Part shown: piece after piece, positions 40,307 through 43,256 of the stretch
Layout: each line of letters begins with the position of its first letter
Position numbering within the stretch: the stretch's first letter is position 1
From: Bacillota bacterium
Lineage (GTDB): Bacteria > Bacillota > Bacilli > Bacillales > Cytobacillaceae
Direction of reading: 5' to 3'
DNA: 43,256 nucleotides
Assembly (NCBI GenBank): GCA_023389895.1
Contig: JAEWDX010000151.1
Location: forward strand, 1 to 43,256
Notes under the pieces: generated by a model
The model's input: only the letters and a program-made list of their open reading frames with translations
The model's database searches: none
Told to the model about the DNA's origin: nothing
Made by a program: the position numbers and the translations under genes

Positions 40307-41131
40307 CTAACAGAATGAAGTTCCCACTGCTAATTCAATCATCACAAGCATAGCGCGATAGGCTTCAAGAATATCCTTTGCCTGAAAACGGACGATCGTT
40401 GTATTTTCTTCAAGCACTGTCCCAGGCATGAGGCTTGCCCATTCCGCCTGCCCATAATTGGCGAATTCTATTCTTAATATTGGTTCTTTAGGTGGAACAA
40501 GTGGTTCGACAAGCTGCTGATTCCTTAGGGCGATCTCTGTTTTTTCTCTAAGAAGCTCACCAGCCTTCACAGGAGTTAATGACTTTACTGCTGAACGAGT
40601 AATCGTTTCTTTCACGATGGCGGTTGTTATATTCGGAATTAGCTGTTCTGCCTCTAATGCCGCTCGATCATCTCCTGCAACCATGAGAAGCGGAACGCCA
40701 TAATAGCCAGCAACATACGCATTCAGGCCCATCTCACCAATCGCAACATCATTGATATACATATTACGCACACCGAAAATCATCGAATGGGACATCACCC
40801 CTTTCATCGAGGCACGGGCATGATAGCCGATAAACATCGCCCCACCAAAGGTCGCATCCAGCCCTTGAACCATTGAATAAGGCTTAACATCTCCAGTAAT
40901 GAGCTGTGTTTCAGGATGGAGCCTCTCAATGAGAAGATTATTCATTTTCGAATGGCTATCATTCACTAATACTTCCTCACAGCCATTCTTAAAAGCAGCT
41001 GTGATAACATGATTCGCTTCTTCTGTCATGATAAGGCGACTTCTTTCATAGTTATGCTTTGAAGAATCGACATGAGTATAGTCCGCTAAACCTGTAATTC
41101 CTTCCATATCTACTGATACATATAATTTCAT
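40307..41131 (-). CDS. dppA: D-aminopeptidase DppA (peptidase family M55)
   Basis: DppA is a cytoplasmic, decameric zinc D-aminopeptidase that hydrolyses D-Ala peptides. The 274-residue protein keeps every residue known from the B. subtilis enzyme at the same number: Asp8 and Glu10 (VSVDMEG), His60 (VNDSH), His104 (IGYHARA), Glu133 (IGEMG) as zinc ligands and His115 (MSHS) as a catalytic residue. The ATG at 41131 has GAGGAGGATG upstream. It is the first gene of the dpp-ykf operon. In B. subtilis the operon is repressed by CodY and AbrB; a CodY-like element may lie upstream here. Confidence 0.96.
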   Translation of the reverse strand: MKLYVSVDMEGITGLADYTHVDSSKHNYERSRLIMTEEANHVITAAFKNGCEEVLVNDSHSKMNNLLIERLHPETQLITGDVKPYSMVQGLDATFGGAMFIGYHARASMKGVMSHSMIFGVRNMYINDVAIGEMGLNAYVAGYYGVPLLMVAGDDRAALEAEQLIPNITTAIVKETITRSAVKSLTPVKAGELLREKTEIALRNQQLVEPLVPPKEPILRIEFANYGQAEWASLMPGTVLEENTTIVRFQAKDILEAYRAMLVMIELAVGTSFC

Positions 41132-41165
41132 TTCACATCCTCCTCTATTTCTATTTAATGTTCCT

Positions 41166-41179
41166 TCTTTTCGAAAAAT
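41166..41179 (-). promoter_or_regulatory. Weak candidate CodY-like element upstream of dppA
   Basis: The perfect palindrome TTTTCGAAAA (41168-41177), within CATTTTTCGAAAAG, resembles the CodY consensus AATTTTCWGAAAATT but is one base shorter in the centre. It lies about 40 bases before the dppA start. Only the known CodY control of dpp in B. subtilis makes it notable. Confidence 0.3.
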
Positions 41180-41195
41180 GACAAGTTATCATTGG

Positions 41196-41247
41196 AAAAT
41201 AAAAAATCCAGCTGCTAGAGTAAAAGCTTCTCCAACAGCTGGATTTT
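41196..41247 (-). terminator. Terminator of the DUF3870 gene
   Basis: AAATCCAGCTG (41204-41214) and CAGCTGGATTT (41236-41246) form a perfect 11-bp stem, followed on the minus strand by TTTTTTATTTTCC. Confidence 0.9.
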
Positions 41248-41254
41248 ATCTGCG

Positions 41255-41590
41255 TCAAACAGAAAAAGCAGCCTTCTTATTCATGATTTGTGCATATTTA
41301 ATACTAGCATTTTTAAATGCGACCATTAATGCCTTTTGCGATGAACCGAAGTAACGTTGTTCAATTTCCGCAAGCATCGCATCCACTTGCAAAATGGACT
41401 TTCCTTTGAACAGTGATTTGACAAAAAGGGAAGTTAAATCAATCGTTGAGGAACATTCCGCATCGATTATCTCATCTGTTTCCCTGTCAACAACAAGCCC
41501 AATAAAGAATGTATTGTACTTTTGCATAATTGGATTGTTCAACGCAGTCTTACTGTCTCCAATAATATAAACAGTAGTTTGCTTAAACAT
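41255..41590 (-). CDS. DUF3870 family protein
   Basis: A 111-residue protein that matches my memory of DUF3870: YIIGDSKTALNNPIMQKYNTFFIGLVVD, then ETDEIIDAECSSTIDLTSLFVKSLF. The conserved cysteine is in DAECSST. The function is unknown; members often occur near amino acid or opine metabolism genes. The ATG at 41590 has CAGGAGGAAGG seven bases upstream; the longer frame to 41614 is rejected. It ends in its own terminator and precedes dppA, so it is probably a single-gene unit. Confidence 0.8.
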   Translation of the reverse strand: MFKQTTVYIIGDSKTALNNPIMQKYNTFFIGLVVDRETDEIIDAECSSTIDLTSLFVKSLFKGKSILQVDAMLAEIEQRYFGSSQKALMVAFKNASIKYAQIMNKKAAFSV

Positions 41591-41755
41591 AGCCTTCCTC
41601 CTGTAGTAGAGCACGGATATTACGAGAGGTGTCTATGCTAATGAAGCATAAACATTCACCGTAATGCTTAAAGCTCTTAAAAGAATTGTAATACAACAAA
41701 GATGGCCTTGCAACCTATTTATTAGATTTTTCAAAATATTTAATCACAATTACTA

Positions 41756-41790
41756 ATGCGGGATAAAGAAAATGTTCAACTAACAATTTC
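41756..41790. repeat. Short fragment of the hairpin repeat family
   Basis: AATGCGGGATAAAGAAAATG followed by TTCAACTAACAAT repeats parts of the composite element at 24713-25083 (TTAATGCGGGATAAA and TTGTTAGTTGAAC). It lies between the alaX-like gene and the DUF3870 gene. Confidence 0.45.
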
Positions 41791-41800
41791 GCTATTCTGA

Positions 41801-43045
<1,245 letters not shown>

Positions 43046-43142
43046 GAATTTTCAACCACACTCTCTCGTTTTTATACTTTACTTTGCCTGAAAAATTCCT
43101 TTTTCACAAGATATGAGTTTTCTGTTAGTGATAATAATATTT

Positions 43143-43179
43143 AAAAAAAGCAATGCACAATTAAAAAAGGTGCATTGCT
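43143..43179 (-). terminator. Terminator-like hairpin at the right edge
   Basis: AGCAATGCAC (43149-43158) and GTGCATTGCT (43170-43179) form a perfect 10-bp stem, with seven T following on the minus strand and a looser T-rich tail on the plus strand. It probably ends a gene whose body lies to the right of the window. Confidence 0.75.
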
Positions 43180-43256
43180 AGCTTTTGTTTTTTTAGGTGT
43201 TACGATGATAATCGTTAAAATAACTCGCTCAATCCAAATGACAATAGGTTTTGGTG

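Noticed and set aside
43204..43256. Start of a plus-strand gene (ATG at about 43205)
   Set aside because: Only 17 codons are in the window and they show no family feature; the minus-strand terminator next to it fits a minus-strand gene equally well.

Overview
The window looks like chromosomal DNA of a low-GC, spore-former-type Bacillota, most likely Bacillaceae. The reasons are strong GGAGG ribosome binding sites with frequent GTG and TTG starts, a ddl-murF pair, a complete dppABCDE-ykfABCD operon in the Bacillus subtilis order, RodA, LCP, Dps and MgtE proteins of Bacillus type, and several intergenic hairpin repeats of the kind scattered through Bacillus genomes. Most genes are on the minus strand. 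I do not name a species.

Layout. 1-2323: cell wall precursor genes ddl and murF (murF runs off the left edge). 2480-3190: a hairpin repeat next to a frameshifted remnant of a dicarboxylate/amino acid symporter gene. 3260-5678: a MarR regulator coupled to a DUF3147 membrane protein, with a near-perfect palindromic operator; a VOC protein; a C-terminal remnant of a predicted metalloprotease; and a PhoE-like phosphatase. 5793-17072: a cobalamin salvage operon under a B12 riboswitch, read leftward as btuF, btuC, btuD-cbiZ, cbiB, cobD, cobU, cbiP (lacking its amidotransferase domain), cobS, cobC, a second short cobU-like gene, pduO, cblT and cblS. No corrin ring synthesis genes are present, so the set imports corrinoids, strips cobinamide to cobyric acid (CbiZ), rebuilds the nucleotide loop with imported and phosphorylated alpha-ribazole (CblT, CblS), and adenosylates the product (PduO).

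17273-24624: mostly housekeeping genes: an unrecognised protein, mgtE, a rodA-like SEDS gene, a TauE/SafE permease, a DedA-family protein, dps and an LCP ligase. 24625-25606: a gene-poor stretch with a large hairpin repeat and a possible 3' gene remnant. 25607-29478: a Fur-box-controlled siderophore ABC importer operon (binding lipoprotein, two permeases, ATPase), bordered on both sides by orphan coding remnants, which suggests an inserted module.

30221-41131: the dppABCDE-ykfABCD operon for uptake and breakdown of D-amino-acid and murein peptides, with an additional cytoplasmic beta-lactamase-like serine hydrolase at its end. It is punctuated by a Bacillus hairpin repeat that supplies the dppB stop codon and by a 51-bp tandem repeat before ykfA. 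41255-43045: a DUF3870 protein and a stand-alone alanyl-tRNA editing protein.

No phage, transposase, CRISPR, rRNA or tRNA gene was seen. The points most worth following are the CbiP without a glutaminase domain, the pair of CobU paralogues, the apparently two-stage expression platform of the B12 riboswitch, the serine hydrolase attached to the murein peptide operon, and repeats that have become the 3' ends of genes.
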